A program made the translations under genes and the position numbers. The notes below the pieces were generated by a model. It saw only the letters and a program-made list of their open reading frames with translations, was not told the DNA's origin and did not search any database. A DNA stretch of 64,000 bases, from positions 2,201,486 to 2,265,485 of the forward strand of contig NC_017094.1 in NCBI RefSeq assembly GCF_000284315.1, in the 5' to 3' direction. Shown here one piece after another: positions 1 to 8,773 of the stretch. Position 1 is the first letter of the stretch; each line of letters starts with the position of its first letter. This stretch comes from Leptospirillum ferrooxidans C2-3 (lineage in GTDB: Bacteria > Nitrospirota > Leptospirillia > Leptospirillales > Leptospirillaceae).

Positions 1-504
1 AAACCCGGCATGAAGAAACGGAAGGAATCCGAGAAGGGCTCCCGTTGGAAAACATCCCGGACTGCCGATATAACGGGCCTTTGAAATCGTTTCCCTATTC
101 CATTCCACAAGACCATAAGTCGAAGATGGAAGGGTTTCCGGGGCTCCATGCTCCATATGGTAGACATTGCTGAAATCGTCTGCTTTCGCAAAACGATAAT
201 CCGGACCAAGATCAATCACGACAGGATGAGGCTTTGGGAGGGTGGCCACAATCCGGGACGACATTCCTGCCGGAAGCGCCGTAAAAAGGATATCCAGATC
301 ATTCCATAAGGATACGGAGGAGGTTTTTTCCAAGATTCCGATATCCGGCAAATTGGGAAACAATGAAGACAAGCGTTCACCTGCATTTGACTCGGCACTT
401 AGCCTTTCAATCTCAACTTTCGGATGATTCAGAAGAAGGTGGATCAACTCCCCTCCACCATAACCCGATGCTCCAGCGATACCCACTTTGACCTTATTGG
501 ACAT
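1..504 (-). CDS. argC: N-acetyl-gamma-glutamyl-phosphate reductase, N-terminal part (cut by window edge)
   Basis: ArgC makes N-acetylglutamate semialdehyde by NADPH-dependent reduction of the acyl phosphate in arginine biosynthesis. The first 168 codons are present; the C-terminal part lies beyond position 1. The Rossmann start VGIAGASGYGGGEL is at about residues 6-19 and the catalytic-cysteine motif SPGCFPTG is near residue 150. The ATG at 502-504 has a purine-rich GAGGGGGAG directly before it. It lies downstream of rplM-rpsI on the same strand but beyond a terminator-like hairpin, so it may have its own promoter. Confidence 0.93.
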   Translation of the reverse strand, partial: MSNKVKVGIAGASGYGGGELIHLLLNHPKVEIERLSAESNAGERLSSLFPNLPDIGILEKTSSVSLWNDLDILFTALPAGMSSRIVATLPKPHPVVIDLGPDYRFAKADDFSNVYHMEHGAPETLPSSTYGLVEWNRETISKARYIGSPGCFPTGALLGFLPFLHAGF

Positions 505-520
505 CTCCCCCTCATTCAGC

Positions 521-553
521 AAAAAAAAAGGGAGGCTTTCACCTCCCCTTTTG
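521..553 (-). terminator. Rho-independent terminator after rpsI
   Basis: Read on the minus strand, a GGGAGG/CCTCCC stem (arms 530-535 and 542-547) with a 6-nt loop is followed by a run of nine T. It sits between the end of rpsI and the start of argC, so it should end the ribosomal-protein transcript. Confidence 0.8.
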
Positions 554-589
554 TACAACCACAAGAGAATACGTTCTTTGGAACAGTGA

Positions 590-1021
590 CTATCTCTTGG
601 AAAACTGGAAGCGTTTCCTGGCACCCTTTTGTCCGTATTTCTTTCGCTCCTTGATACGGGCATCACGGGTCAGGAAGCCTTCCTTTTTAAGTGCTTCCCT
701 GAGTTCCGGATTGATTTCAAGAAGGGCTCTGGAAATACCATGCCGAAGGGCTTCGGCCTGACCGGTCAAGCCACCACCGCTGACACGGGCAAAAATATCA
801 AGCTTCCCACCCATCTGGGTAATCTCAAGGGGAGCCTTGACCTGGCTCGACCAAAGAAGACGCGGAAAATATTCTTCCAGCGGTCTGTCATTGATCAAGA
901 TATTGCCTGAACCCGCCTGGATCCTAACCCTTGCAATAGCACACTTTCTTTTGCCAGTGGCATTTCCCCGACCTTCATCCATCTGGTCCTTGCTCTCTCG
1001 TTCCTTGTGTTCCCTCTCCAT
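590..1021 (-). CDS. rpsI: 30S ribosomal protein S9
   Basis: Small-subunit protein whose C-terminal tail reaches the P-site tRNA. The S9 core starts near residue 21 with [14 protein letters not shown] and ends with the basic [17 protein letters not shown] tail with the usual terminal SKR. The 143 residues include an unusually charged N-terminal extension of about 18 residues. AGGAG precedes the ATG at 1021. It lies 1 base after the rplM stop, the conserved rplM-rpsI pair. Confidence 0.97.
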   Translation of the reverse strand: MEREHKERESKDQMDEGRGNATGKRKCAIARVRIQAGSGNILINDRPLEEYFPRLLWSSQVKAPLEITQMGGKLDIFARVSGGGLTGQAEALRHGISRALLEINPELREALKKEGFLTRDARIKERKKYGQKGARKRFQFSKR

Positions 1022-1022
1022 A

Positions 1023-1469
1023 CTAAACTCCTGTCTGGACTGTTACAGGTGACTGGGCCGCATGTTGATGCTCAGGTCCTGGGAAAATCCGAAGTCTGGT
1101 CATATAGATCTTGGCCAGCTTGTTTTTGGGAAGCATGCCTTTTACAGCATGGCTGAGGATATACTCGGGCTTTCTTTCCCTCATCTCACCGGCAGTGGTC
1201 TCCCTGAAACCTCCAGGGTAACCGCTGTGACGGTAATACATTTTATCTGCCCATTTTTGTCCCGTCAGAGCAATCTTGGAGGCATTCACAACTACCACAT
1301 AATCACCAAGATCCTGATGGGGCGTATAGCAGACCTTCCCCTTGCCCCGAAGTATGCGAGCGGCTTCAACACTCAACTTTCCAACAGTCTTTCCTGTTGC
1401 ATCAAGAAGATACCATTTCTTCTGGCCGACCTCTTCAGGATCGGCGATCCGCGTTGTCTTCTGAATCAC
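1023..1469 (-). CDS. rplM: 50S ribosomal protein L13
   Basis: Large-subunit assembly protein. The L13 motifs [25 protein letters not shown] (about residues 19-43), [16 protein letters not shown] and [12 protein letters not shown] are all present; 148 residues is normal. The start is GTG at 1467-1469, with AGGAGG about 11 bases upstream. It is the first gene of the rplM-rpsI unit. Confidence 0.97.
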   Translation of the reverse strand: MIQKTTRIADPEEVGQKKWYLLDATGKTVGKLSVEAARILRGKGKVCYTPHQDLGDYVVVVNASKIALTGQKWADKMYYRHSGYPGGFRETTAGEMRERKPEYILSHAVKGMLPKNKLAKIYMTRLRIFPGPEHQHAAQSPVTVQTGV

Positions 1470-1497
1470 GGCTTTAAAAACCTCCTGTTCCGGCCCC

Positions 1498-3402
1498 CTA
1501 GGACCGGATAATTACCGGTTTGGCCTCCATTGTCTGAAGCGATATCGCTTCAGCAGACAACATTGGCAACATGCCACGCATGGCTTTATGGACCCGATCA
1601 AGATCCTTGCTGGCAAGAACCCCGATCTGGGCGATGGACGAGTAAAACGATCCGTCCTGACGATCCAGGAATAACTGGATCAGGGTTGGCAGATTCAAAC
1701 CCTGATCTGTCAAGGACTTCCTGAGTCCCTGAATGCGTTCAAAAAAAACCTCTTCCCCCTGACGGGCTTTTTCCATGACGGGCATGATCACACAGTCCAC
1801 CTTCCCTTTCAACCATTCGAAGCGGGAAGGGCCCGAGTCAGAGAGATCTCCGAACGGAATGATCTTCATTCCCAATTCGGAAAGAACGTTGTAGATCTGC
1901 CGGCCATAATCCGTCTCCAGAAGGAATCTTGGAACGGCGACAGAGTATTTAAGGCTCCCTCCAGAAGCTTTCTGAATCTCCCGGGACTTCTGATAGAGAT
2001 CATTTCTCAGCCCATTAAGCCAGTATCGGTTCTCTGCCTTCCAGCGGCTGAGAAGGCGATTGGCCCCATACTGAATAATCACGGAAGAAATATCCATCCG
2101 CATCAACGAACGAAAAATGGTCTTCCATGAGTAAAAGCTAACCATTCCGTCAATTGCGGATTTATTCAATTCGTACGCGGTCATGTTTCTCGGACGATAA
2201 ACAACATGGTGACCGTCATACAAGCTCCAGTCTTTTGTCAGAAGCTCTCGGGCACCGGTTGCATAAAGCCGGTCATAATCCGGCGAACCCGGCAAAGGGG
2301 TCAGAATCATCAACTGAATCGATTCCATCCCCCACTTTTCGGCAAAACGGGCTGTTTCCATAATCGTTTCACGATCATCGAAATCCGAACCGACGACAAA
2401 CATCCCGTGGATACGAATGCCTGCTTCCTTGAATTTCTGGATCGAGGACACAATCTTTTCATATGTCTGTCGCTTATTGAAAAGATCAAGCGTTTTGGGA
2501 TTGATCGACTCAAAACCGACAAACACATTGAAACAGTTGCTTTCCTTGAACAGCTCCAGAAGCTCAGGATCAAACGCCGTCTCAATACGAACCTGAGCAC
2601 CCCACTGCGGGGTCAACCCCTCGGCAATCATCCTTCGCAAAAGATCCTTTGTCCGCTTCCGATTGGCCGTAAAAAGATCATCCGCGAAGAAGATGTATTT
2701 CGGATTATTCACACGGATCTCTTCAATCACCCGATCAATCGAGTGCATTCGCATCCCATGGCCGTACATCCCCGGGACCGAGCAAAAAGAACAGGTAAAA
2801 GGACATCCCCGGGATGTCGCAATGGAGATCAGTCCTCCATTTTTCCACCCGTGCACCAACCCATAATCCGGAATGGGGTTGGAATCAAGATCCTCTTTCA
2901 GAGGCCGGTCAGGATTATGCTCCTTCAGCCCCTTTTTCCAGTAAGACAATCCTGAAATATCTGAAAGGGCAATGACACCTTTGTCCCCATCAGAAGCCGA
3001 ATTCGACCTCCATGGTCCCCAGTTCATTGCCCGAATCAGCTCAAACAACGATTCTTCGCCTTCTCCCCTGATAACGAAATCCGCATGATCCAGCGCCTCG
3101 TCAGGTAGGAAGGTTACATGTGTTCCACCCAATACAACCGGAATCCCGGAACTTCTGACAGCATCCGCCAGTCTGTAGGACTGGGGAGCCGTGGATGTCA
3201 GGAGAGAGATGCCGACGACATCGGCGGAGAAAACCTCCGCCATGTCGATTGGGGCAATGTCTTCGATAAAAACTTTTACATCCCACCCTATATCCCTGAG
3301 CATGGTTCCCAACAAAATAACCCCAAGCCTCGGAATGGAAAACTGACTATAGACGTGGAGATGCGATGACTTTGGCTCAACAAGAACGAACTTTTTTTTC
3401 AC
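1498..3402 (-). CDS. B12-binding-domain radical SAM protein
   Basis: An N-terminal cobalamin-binding-like Rossmann domain (about residues 1-125, with the GGTHVTFLPDEAL and RGEGEESL features typical of the BchE/HpnP-type superfamily) is followed by a radical SAM domain with the cluster motif CPFTCSFC (C200, C204, C207). The C-terminal 220 residues resemble no domain I know. The start is GTG at 3402 with GAGGAG upstream. Members of this superfamily methylate or rearrange lipids, pigments and cofactors; the substrate cannot be read from the sequence. A ferredoxin gene 66 bp upstream on the same strand is a plausible electron donor (inference). Confidence 0.85.
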   Translation of the reverse strand: MKKKFVLVEPKSSHLHVYSQFSIPRLGVILLGTMLRDIGWDVKVFIEDIAPIDMAEVFSADVVGISLLTSTAPQSYRLADAVRSSGIPVVLGGTHVTFLPDEALDHADFVIRGEGEESLFELIRAMNWGPWRSNSASDGDKGVIALSDISGLSYWKKGLKEHNPDRPLKEDLDSNPIPDYGLVHGWKNGGLISIATSRGCPFTCSFCSVPGMYGHGMRMHSIDRVIEEIRVNNPKYIFFADDLFTANRKRTKDLLRRMIAEGLTPQWGAQVRIETAFDPELLELFKESNCFNVFVGFESINPKTLDLFNKRQTYEKIVSSIQKFKEAGIRIHGMFVVGSDFDDRETIMETARFAEKWGMESIQLMILTPLPGSPDYDRLYATGARELLTKDWSLYDGHHVVYRPRNMTAYELNKSAIDGMVSFYSWKTIFRSLMRMDISSVIIQYGANRLLSRWKAENRYWLNGLRNDLYQKSREIQKASGGSLKYSVAVPRFLLETDYGRQIYNVLSELGMKIIPFGDLSDSGPSRFEWLKGKVDCVIMPVMEKARQGEEVFFERIQGLRKSLTDQGLNLPTLIQLFLDRQDGSFYSSIAQIGVLASKDLDRVHKAMRGMLPMLSAEAISLQTMEAKPVIIRS

Positions 3403-3468
3403 GTTACGAACTCCTCTCCCTTTAGTTAGGATCGGACTGCAACGACTCCCCCTATAGGGAGAAAAGAA

Positions 3469-3723
3469 TCAGCCGTTCGGATGAATCCGATCTTTCTTTG
3501 CAAGAAGCTCTTCCTGTGTCTCTGTGTATTCAGGATCCAGGATACAGCACTCATCAATGGGACAAACGGCCGCGCACTGGGGGTCCTCATGGAAACCCAC
3601 ACACTCAGTGCAAAGCTCAGGGTCGATGATGTATACCGGATCCCCTTCACTGATAGCATCATTTGGACACTCGGGAATACATGCACCACAAGAAATACAG
3701 TTGTCTTCAATTTTTAAAGACAT
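3469..3723 (-). CDS. Alvin-type 2[4Fe-4S] ferredoxin
   Basis: An 84-residue low-potential electron carrier. Cluster I ligands are in CISCGACIPEC (C9, C12, C15, C19). Cluster II ligands are C38, C41, C50 and C54, with the CX2CX8CX3C spacing that marks the Allochromatium/YfhL ferredoxin type, and a C-terminal helical extension follows. The ATG at 3723 is chosen because AAGGAGGA lies 8 bases upstream; the reading frame could extend 10 codons further but without a ribosome-binding site. It could supply electrons to the radical SAM protein next to it or to reductive-TCA oxidoreductases. Confidence 0.92.
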   Translation of the reverse strand: MSLKIEDNCISCGACIPECPNDAISEGDPVYIIDPELCTECVGFHEDPQCAAVCPIDECCILDPEYTETQEELLAKKDRIHPNG

Positions 3724-4214
3724 AACCAGAATCCTCCTTGACGATATGAACAATGTTCAGGGTTACAGACCATGCAATAGCGAATTTTCACTGCCATAAA
3801 GGTGGACAGGACCGCATGCACCACATCATGCACTCTGGCTTGGCCAGCGTGCGAATGATATCCAAAAAAACGCTTACACAATTACATTTTAGACACTTCT
3901 CACGCAAATCGATACCACTTTCCCCGTTTGAGCTTTCACCCAAAGGTCTCCAATCGTACATCCTAGAGCTTTCCTTTTGCAACCTTTCCCATCTTTTCGC
4001 ACCAGTCTCCACAAAAACCGCTTGCTCGGCTTCAATGGCATTTTTCTCAACATCCTCTGACAGGATTGTTTGGCGTTACCGATCTTCCTGTAATACAATG
4101 CCAGAATTGGCAGACAATTTTATGATGAGCACCCGCTCAATGGTCTCTATCCATGTTGTTTTGTCTGTTTTTTACCAGAACGAATACCCCATCTTCCATG
4201 AAGGGACCGGATCG
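3724..4214. other. Divergent intergenic region
   Basis: About 490 bases between the leftward ferredoxin and the rightward lipoprotein operon. A plus-strand frame is open across part of it, but the translation looks random and has no ribosome-binding site. Promoters for both directions must lie here; none was clear enough to call. Confidence 0.5.
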
Positions 4215-4703
4215 ATGATTTTGAAGACCATCCAGACCAAAGAATCAAAAACATTTACCGCTTATCCCTGGAATTTCTTTTTCCCGCTATTTGGATGGAT
4301 TCTGTTGATTTTATCCTTAACAGCTTCTTGCACTCCCCAGTCCAAGGACGTTCCCCAACTCAAGGGCACAGTCAATATCGCACCCAATGTTCCCTTGTGG
4401 ATGCTTCATGGAGATCTTTCGATCGTTGTGTTTATGAAAGGAAGCACATCTCCCGCCTACCTTCCAGTAGCCATATCCATTTATCCTCACCCCGTCTTTC
4501 CACTCACATTTTCCATCGATCAGGATAATGTTCGCCTGTCGGGTATCAAGCTCGCCGGCAATGTGAAGATCCAGGCCCGACTGAAACTCTCTGGGAATCA
4601 GCAAGATTCTCCTTCAACGCTCTATACATCCGGAACCCCATCGGATGGAGTTGTGGATGGACAGCCGGTTTCCCTCACCATCAGCCAGGAATCCCACCCT
4701 TGA
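4215..4703 (+). CDS. Lipoprotein with CcmI/CycH C-terminal-like domain
   Basis: 162 residues. An N-terminal hydrophobic segment ends in a lipobox-like LTASC (about residues 30-34), suggesting lipidation and export. The rest (GTVNIAP..., ...FPLTFSIDQDNVRL..., KIQARLKLSG) follows the pattern of the C-terminal beta domain of CcmI/CycH, which presents apocytochrome c to the maturation machinery. There is no TPR part, so a role in cytochrome c maturation is only inferred. The start is chosen at 4215, 9 bases after AAGGGA. Its stop overlaps the next ATG (TGATG). Confidence 0.6.
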   Translation: MILKTIQTKESKTFTAYPWNFFFPLFGWILLILSLTASCTPQSKDVPQLKGTVNIAPNVPLWMLHGDLSIVVFMKGSTSPAYLPVAISIYPHPVFPLTFSIDQDNVRLSGIKLAGNVKIQARLKLSGNQQDSPSTLYTSGTPSDGVVDGQPVSLTISQESHP

Positions 4704-5089
4704 TGGTGGATACAGAAATCCTTCTCTCAAATCTTATTCTTCCCATGCATATGGGCGTTACGGAAAATGAGCGTTCACAACTCCAGACCATCCTTTTTTC
4801 TGGTATTTTCACTCTCGACCCAAAAGGGAATCGATCCCATCTCACTGACCGGATCGAAGACACTGTCGACTATGCCCGCCTCGCGTCGGCCATCAAAGAG
4901 TTCTCATCGTCCCTAACACCCCATCTCCTTGAAAGTCTCGGCTATCTTTTGGGAAAACACATATTGGACACCCTTCCCGGGATATCCAAAATGTCCCTCA
5001 CACTGACAAAAACTCCATCTCCTCTCCTTCGGGAAACAGGAGCGGATGTTTCCATCAGAATCACCCTAAACAGAGAAGGAATCATCTGA
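4703..5089 (+). CDS. folB: Dihydroneopterin aldolase family protein
   Basis: FolB cleaves 7,8-dihydroneopterin in folate synthesis. The protein has the short single-domain T-fold length (128 residues) and the family landmarks: GVTENER near the start (usual GV..WER), EDTVDYARLASAI, LLESLGYLLG (usual L.E.LA..I) and a KTPSP segment. ATG at 4703 overlaps the upstream stop by one base; a TTG one codon earlier is possible. Similarity is moderate, so another T-fold pterin enzyme cannot be excluded. Confidence 0.72.
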   Translation: MVDTEILLSNLILPMHMGVTENERSQLQTILFSGIFTLDPKGNRSHLTDRIEDTVDYARLASAIKEFSSSLTPHLLESLGYLLGKHILDTLPGISKMSLTLTKTPSPLLRETGADVSIRITLNREGII

Positions 5090-5090
5090 C

Positions 5091-5930
5091 ATGTTTCACC
5101 CCGGTGTATTCGGCACTCTCCTCCTTGAAACATCTGCAGGAGGACTTTACCTCCTTTCGTTCATGAATCGATTCGACAGGGTCAGCAGAACCTTTTACCG
5201 GCTTCACGGAACAATTTTCCTGATCCTGTCCGGGATGGCACTTTTCTTTATGGGCCCAACAACCTATACGGGACTCCTCTCGGAAGACTATCGCCATGTG
5301 GGCAATCTCTCAGTCCTCTTTCTTACCGCCGGGATTCTTGTCCTGATCCTCTACAATGTCATCGTTTATTTCGGTAATTGGAAAAATCAGCAACCCCGAT
5401 CCCGTCAGATCGGCACGGTTGCGGCACTTCTGCACCTTATTTCCCTTTCATGCCTCATCCTTGCTCTGCTTCCCGATTGGTCTCCGTCACCCAAGAACCT
5501 TCTGGTCGTCTTCTCTTTCCTCAGTTCAGCCTTTTTGCTGGGAGTTGTCCTTCTTGCCATGAATATGGGTCATTTCTATCTGACCAACCCGACACTGCCC
5601 ATTGAACCGCTTCTGTTTCTCACCAGAATTATGGTCTGGGTCATGTTCTTTGTATCAGGAGTCACTATTCTTGAAACAGCTTACGATCTCAAGGTCAGTC
5701 CGGATTTTGCGCAGGCACTGAAGCTTGAATCGTTTCAGGGACTTTATGTATGGGGGAGACTTCTTCTTGGGATTATCGGAGGAATTGTCATTTCGGTCTT
5801 GTCCCTCAAGACGGTCAAGATGCACGCCACTCAAGCAGCAACCGGCCTTTTATATGTCGCACTTCTCTTTATTCTTTTCGGACAAGCTTTTTCAGGGTTC
5901 CTGTTTCTCGAAAACGGGATTCTTCTGTAA
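5091..5930 (+). CDS. Polytopic membrane protein of unknown function
   Basis: 279 residues with about eight hydrophobic segments (near residues 8-25, 40-58, 70-92, 108-125, 135-158, 178-196, 220-240 and 250-270). A polar conserved-looking motif NMGHFYLTNPTLPIEPL lies in the middle, and scattered histidines could bind haem or metal. I do not recognise the family. It starts one base after the folB-like stop, so it is co-transcribed with it and the lipoprotein; with a CcmI-like partner, a respiratory role is possible but unproven. Confidence 0.75.
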   Translation: MFHPGVFGTLLLETSAGGLYLLSFMNRFDRVSRTFYRLHGTIFLILSGMALFFMGPTTYTGLLSEDYRHVGNLSVLFLTAGILVLILYNVIVYFGNWKNQQPRSRQIGTVAALLHLISLSCLILALLPDWSPSPKNLLVVFSFLSSAFLLGVVLLAMNMGHFYLTNPTLPIEPLLFLTRIMVWVMFFVSGVTILETAYDLKVSPDFAQALKLESFQGLYVWGRLLLGIIGGIVISVLSLKTVKMHATQAATGLLYVALLFILFGQAFSGFLFLENGILL

Positions 5931-5947
5931 ACCGACCAACAGAAGGT

Positions 5948-5989
5948 GGAGAGTTCACCCCATGAACGGATCGATGGGGTGAACTCTCC
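5948..5989. terminator. Strong hairpin between convergent genes
   Basis: A perfect 16-bp inverted repeat (5948-5963 and 5974-5989; arm GGAGAGTTCACCCCAT) with a 10-nt loop lies between the membrane-protein gene and the rng stop. There is no T run on either side, so it is a likely bidirectional 3'-end stabiliser or weak terminator and not a classical intrinsic terminator. Confidence 0.6.
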
Positions 5990-6004
5990 ATAACGGGTTG
6001 TCGA

Positions 6005-7561
6005 TCAGGGCGCGATCACTGAAAACTCTTCTATGTGGGAGAGTGGATCACTCTTGACAATCACCTGACGGTTGATCTTTTTCTCAACAGCCACAAGGAA
6101 ATCCCTTTCTTCTTCCTGAAGCGCCACCTGAACATCAGGATGAACGTACAAAACCACCTTTCGATCTTTTCCTGGCTGTCTTGATCCGACGGGAACATGC
6201 CTGAGTTCTTCCAGGATCTCGTAAATGATCGTTCTCAGGGATTTCGTATACCCTTTCCCTTCACAGTAGGCACAAGTCTCTCCCAACAGGTGAACAAGGT
6301 CTTCCCTGACCCGTTTTCTCGACATTTCCACCAGTCCCAGATCCGAAATCTTAAGTGCATTCGTTCGGGCCTTGTCTCTGGACAGAGCCTCCTGCAATCC
6401 CTGAAAAACGCGCTCCCTGTTTTTTTCCTTTTCCATGTCAATAAAGTCGATAATAATAATCCCACCCACATTTCTGAGCCGGATCTGTCTTGCGATTTCT
6501 GTAACAGCCTCGACATTTGTCTGAAGAATCGTTTCTTCCGGGTCATTGCCGCCAACAAAACGGCCTGTATTGACGTCAATCACCGTCAGCGCCTCGGCCC
6601 TGTCAATCACCAGATAACCGCCTGACTTGAGCCATACCTTCTTCTCCATAGCCTTTGAAAGCTGCCGGTCGACATCATATTCGGTAAAGAGGGGCTTCTC
6701 CCCCTCCCAAAATTTGATCCTGTCGGCATAATCCGGAAGGTACAGGGATGCAAACTCCTTGATCCGTTCATACTGCTTCCGATCATCAATGATAAGGGAA
6801 TCCACCTCCGGAGTCAGATAATCCCTGATCGTCCTGAAAACGACATCCAGATCTTCCCTAACCAAGGAAGGAGCCTTGATCTGGGCACTTTTTGCCAGAA
6901 TGTCCTGCCAAAGAAGTTCGAGGAAGACCATGTCGGACTGGGCTTCCGCTTCGGTCATTCCTTCTGCAACAGTCCGAATGATGAATCCACCCTTTTCATT
7001 CCTGTAATTGTTGACCAATTCCTTTAGGCGATTGCGCTCATCCTCATCCGTAATCCTTCTCGAGACTCCCACATGATTGACCTGAGGCATATAGACAAGA
7101 TATCGACCAGGCAAACTGATATAGCTTGTTGATCGGGGGCCTTTTGTACTGATCGGCTCCTTTGTCAGCTGGAGAAGAATCTCCTGCCCTTCAACCAGGA
7201 TTTCCTCGATGGATTTCTTGACATGCTTTTTGGCCGGCTCATGATGATTCGCCTGCTCCTCGGCGGGAACTTCCGAAACTTCCGGAGCAACAGGCTTTTC
7301 AATCTCCATGGTTTCCGGAACCGCGTCACTTCCCTCGACAAAGATATCATCCACATACAAAAAAGCGGCCTTCTCAAGACCAATGTCGACAAAAGCGGCC
7401 TGCATTCCCGGAAGGACCTTGCCAACCCTTCCCTTGTATATATTTCCGACAATACCGGCTGAACGTTTCCTTTCAAAGAAAAACTCTGCCAGATGATTGT
7501 CCTCCATCAATGCAACCTTCGTTTCTTCATTCGTTACATGGATTAAAATTTTTTGCATCAT
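6005..7561 (-). CDS. rng: Ribonuclease G/E family endoribonuclease
   Basis: 518 residues, the short RNase G-like form without the RNase E scaffold tail. The N-terminal S1 domain (about 35-170) carries an acidic/proline-rich insertion near residues 75-115. The catalytic aspartates are visible in TVIDVNTGRFVGG and IIIIDFIDMEKEKNR, and the zinc-link motif CAYCEGKGY follows. It processes 16S rRNA 5' ends and decays mRNA in known members. As in Escherichia coli, it sits beside the mre cluster; it is last in this block after rodA. Two consecutive ATGs are present; the first is used. Confidence 0.93.
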   Translation of the reverse strand: MMQKILIHVTNEETKVALMEDNHLAEFFFERKRSAGIVGNIYKGRVGKVLPGMQAAFVDIGLEKAAFLYVDDIFVEGSDAVPETMEIEKPVAPEVSEVPAEEQANHHEPAKKHVKKSIEEILVEGQEILLQLTKEPISTKGPRSTSYISLPGRYLVYMPQVNHVGVSRRITDEDERNRLKELVNNYRNEKGGFIIRTVAEGMTEAEAQSDMVFLELLWQDILAKSAQIKAPSLVREDLDVVFRTIRDYLTPEVDSLIIDDRKQYERIKEFASLYLPDYADRIKFWEGEKPLFTEYDVDRQLSKAMEKKVWLKSGGYLVIDRAEALTVIDVNTGRFVGGNDPEETILQTNVEAVTEIARQIRLRNVGGIIIIDFIDMEKEKNRERVFQGLQEALSRDKARTNALKISDLGLVEMSRKRVREDLVHLLGETCAYCEGKGYTKSLRTIIYEILEELRHVPVGSRQPGKDRKVVLYVHPDVQVALQEEERDFLVAVEKKINRQVIVKSDPLSHIEEFSVIAP

Positions 7562-7678
7562 GAAGCCACCAGAACCTTTCTTTGGATTTGATCAATAAAA
7601 ACCAATTTCCTCATTACCACAGATTATCTTGCGACAGAAGAAAGAAATCTTGTCCCTATCCTCTGGCCGCAAAGCGAA

Positions 7679-8773
7679 TTATCCGCATTCCCTCAATCGA
7701 ACATTCAGGATCAATGCCAGTCCAACCATTGTCATCAAAAGAGCGGAACCGCCATAACTCATAAATGGCATGGGAATTCCCACCACCGGCAAGACCCCCA
7801 CCACCATCCCGGCGTTGATCAAAAAACTGACGCCAAAAACACCTGTCAACCCGGCTGCCAGATAAAACCCTTTTGGATCACTTGCAGTCATGGCTGTTTC
7901 AAAGCCGAACCACAAAATCAGCATATTCAGGGCAATCAAAAAAAGAGCTCCTAAAAAACCCCATTCCTCTGAAAAAACGGCAAAGGCAAAGTCCGTCGAA
8001 GCGCCGGGAAGATACCGGAACTTGACCTGGGTTGCCCCATGGATTCCCTGCCCCCATAAACCTCCCGAGCCGACCGCCACCATCGATTGCAACGTATGAT
8101 AACCAAGCCCCATCGGATCGGCTTCCGGATTCAGAAATGTCCTGATTCTGTCCTTCTGGAATGAATGGAGGTGTGTCCAGATCAGTTGCCATGCAATGGG
8201 AAGTGCCGTCACAGATGCCAGCGCTGTCAGGAAAAACGTATGTGCCCTGATCCCTCGCAAAACGAGAAAGATCGCGAGTGTGAAGATCAATCCCAGGGCT
8301 GTTCCCAGATCTGGCTGTTTTGAAATGAGATAGGCAGGAAGCAATGTCAGGAGAAAAGCCAGAAGGATCCTGTCTACCCGCAATCCCTCAAAGGAAGGCT
8401 CCCGTGCAAAGAGGTAGATCAGCATAAACAGCAAGGCCAGCTTCATAAACTCGGATGGCTGGATCATGATCGGCCCCATCCCAAGCCATCGCCTCGCCCC
8501 ATGGCTTTCATGGCCCACCAGACGAACAAGGATCAGCAAGATAAAGAGAACCGAATAAATATAAGGACTTTTCTGTAAAAATGTCTTATAGGGAACCATC
8601 AGGCAAATCCAGAACAGGGCAATTCCCACAATCGCCCAGACGCCCTGTTTCAAGGCCAGATGCCAGTCGATCGAGTATTGGGTCAAGAGTCCAAGGGAAA
8701 TCATGACAAGGATCACGCCCAAAAAAGTACTGTTGGAACGGAGGATATAAGAAACGGGCAACCCTGTTCTCAC
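7679..8773 (-). CDS. rodA: Rod-shape SEDS glycosyltransferase RodA
   Basis: A SEDS-family peptidoglycan polymerase of the elongasome, 364 residues with about ten membrane segments. SEDS signatures are present: HGARRWLGMGPIMIQPSEFMKLALL (about 70-95), KQPDLGTALGL and AVGSGGLWGQG, with a C-terminal GIPMPFMSYGGSALL. Its start overlaps the mrdA stop by 4 bases, consistent with coupled synthesis of the RodA-PBP2 complex. Confidence 0.96.
   Translation of the reverse strand: MRTGLPVSYILRSNSTFLGVILVMISLGLLTQYSIDWHLALKQGVWAIVGIALFWICLMVPYKTFLQKSPYIYSVLFILLILVRLVGHESHGARRWLGMGPIMIQPSEFMKLALLFMLIYLFAREPSFEGLRVDRILLAFLLTLLPAYLISKQPDLGTALGLIFTLAIFLVLRGIRAHTFFLTALASVTALPIAWQLIWTHLHSFQKDRIRTFLNPEADPMGLGYHTLQSMVAVGSGGLWGQGIHGATQVKFRYLPGASTDFAFAVFSEEWGFLGALFLIALNMLILWFGFETAMTASDPKGFYLAAGLTGVFGVSFLINAGMVVGVLPVVGIPMPFMSYGGSALLMTMVGLALILNVRLRECG

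Noticed and set aside
2206-2955. Long plus-strand open frame opposite the radical SAM gene
   Set aside because: Its translation is low in hydrophobic structure, it has no ribosome-binding site, and it lies wholly opposite a well-supported gene.
3753-4214. Extended 316-codon version of the CcmI-like lipoprotein
   Set aside because: The upstream 154 codons are not protein-like, and the signal/lipobox segment would be internal; the start at 4215 has its own AAGGGA.
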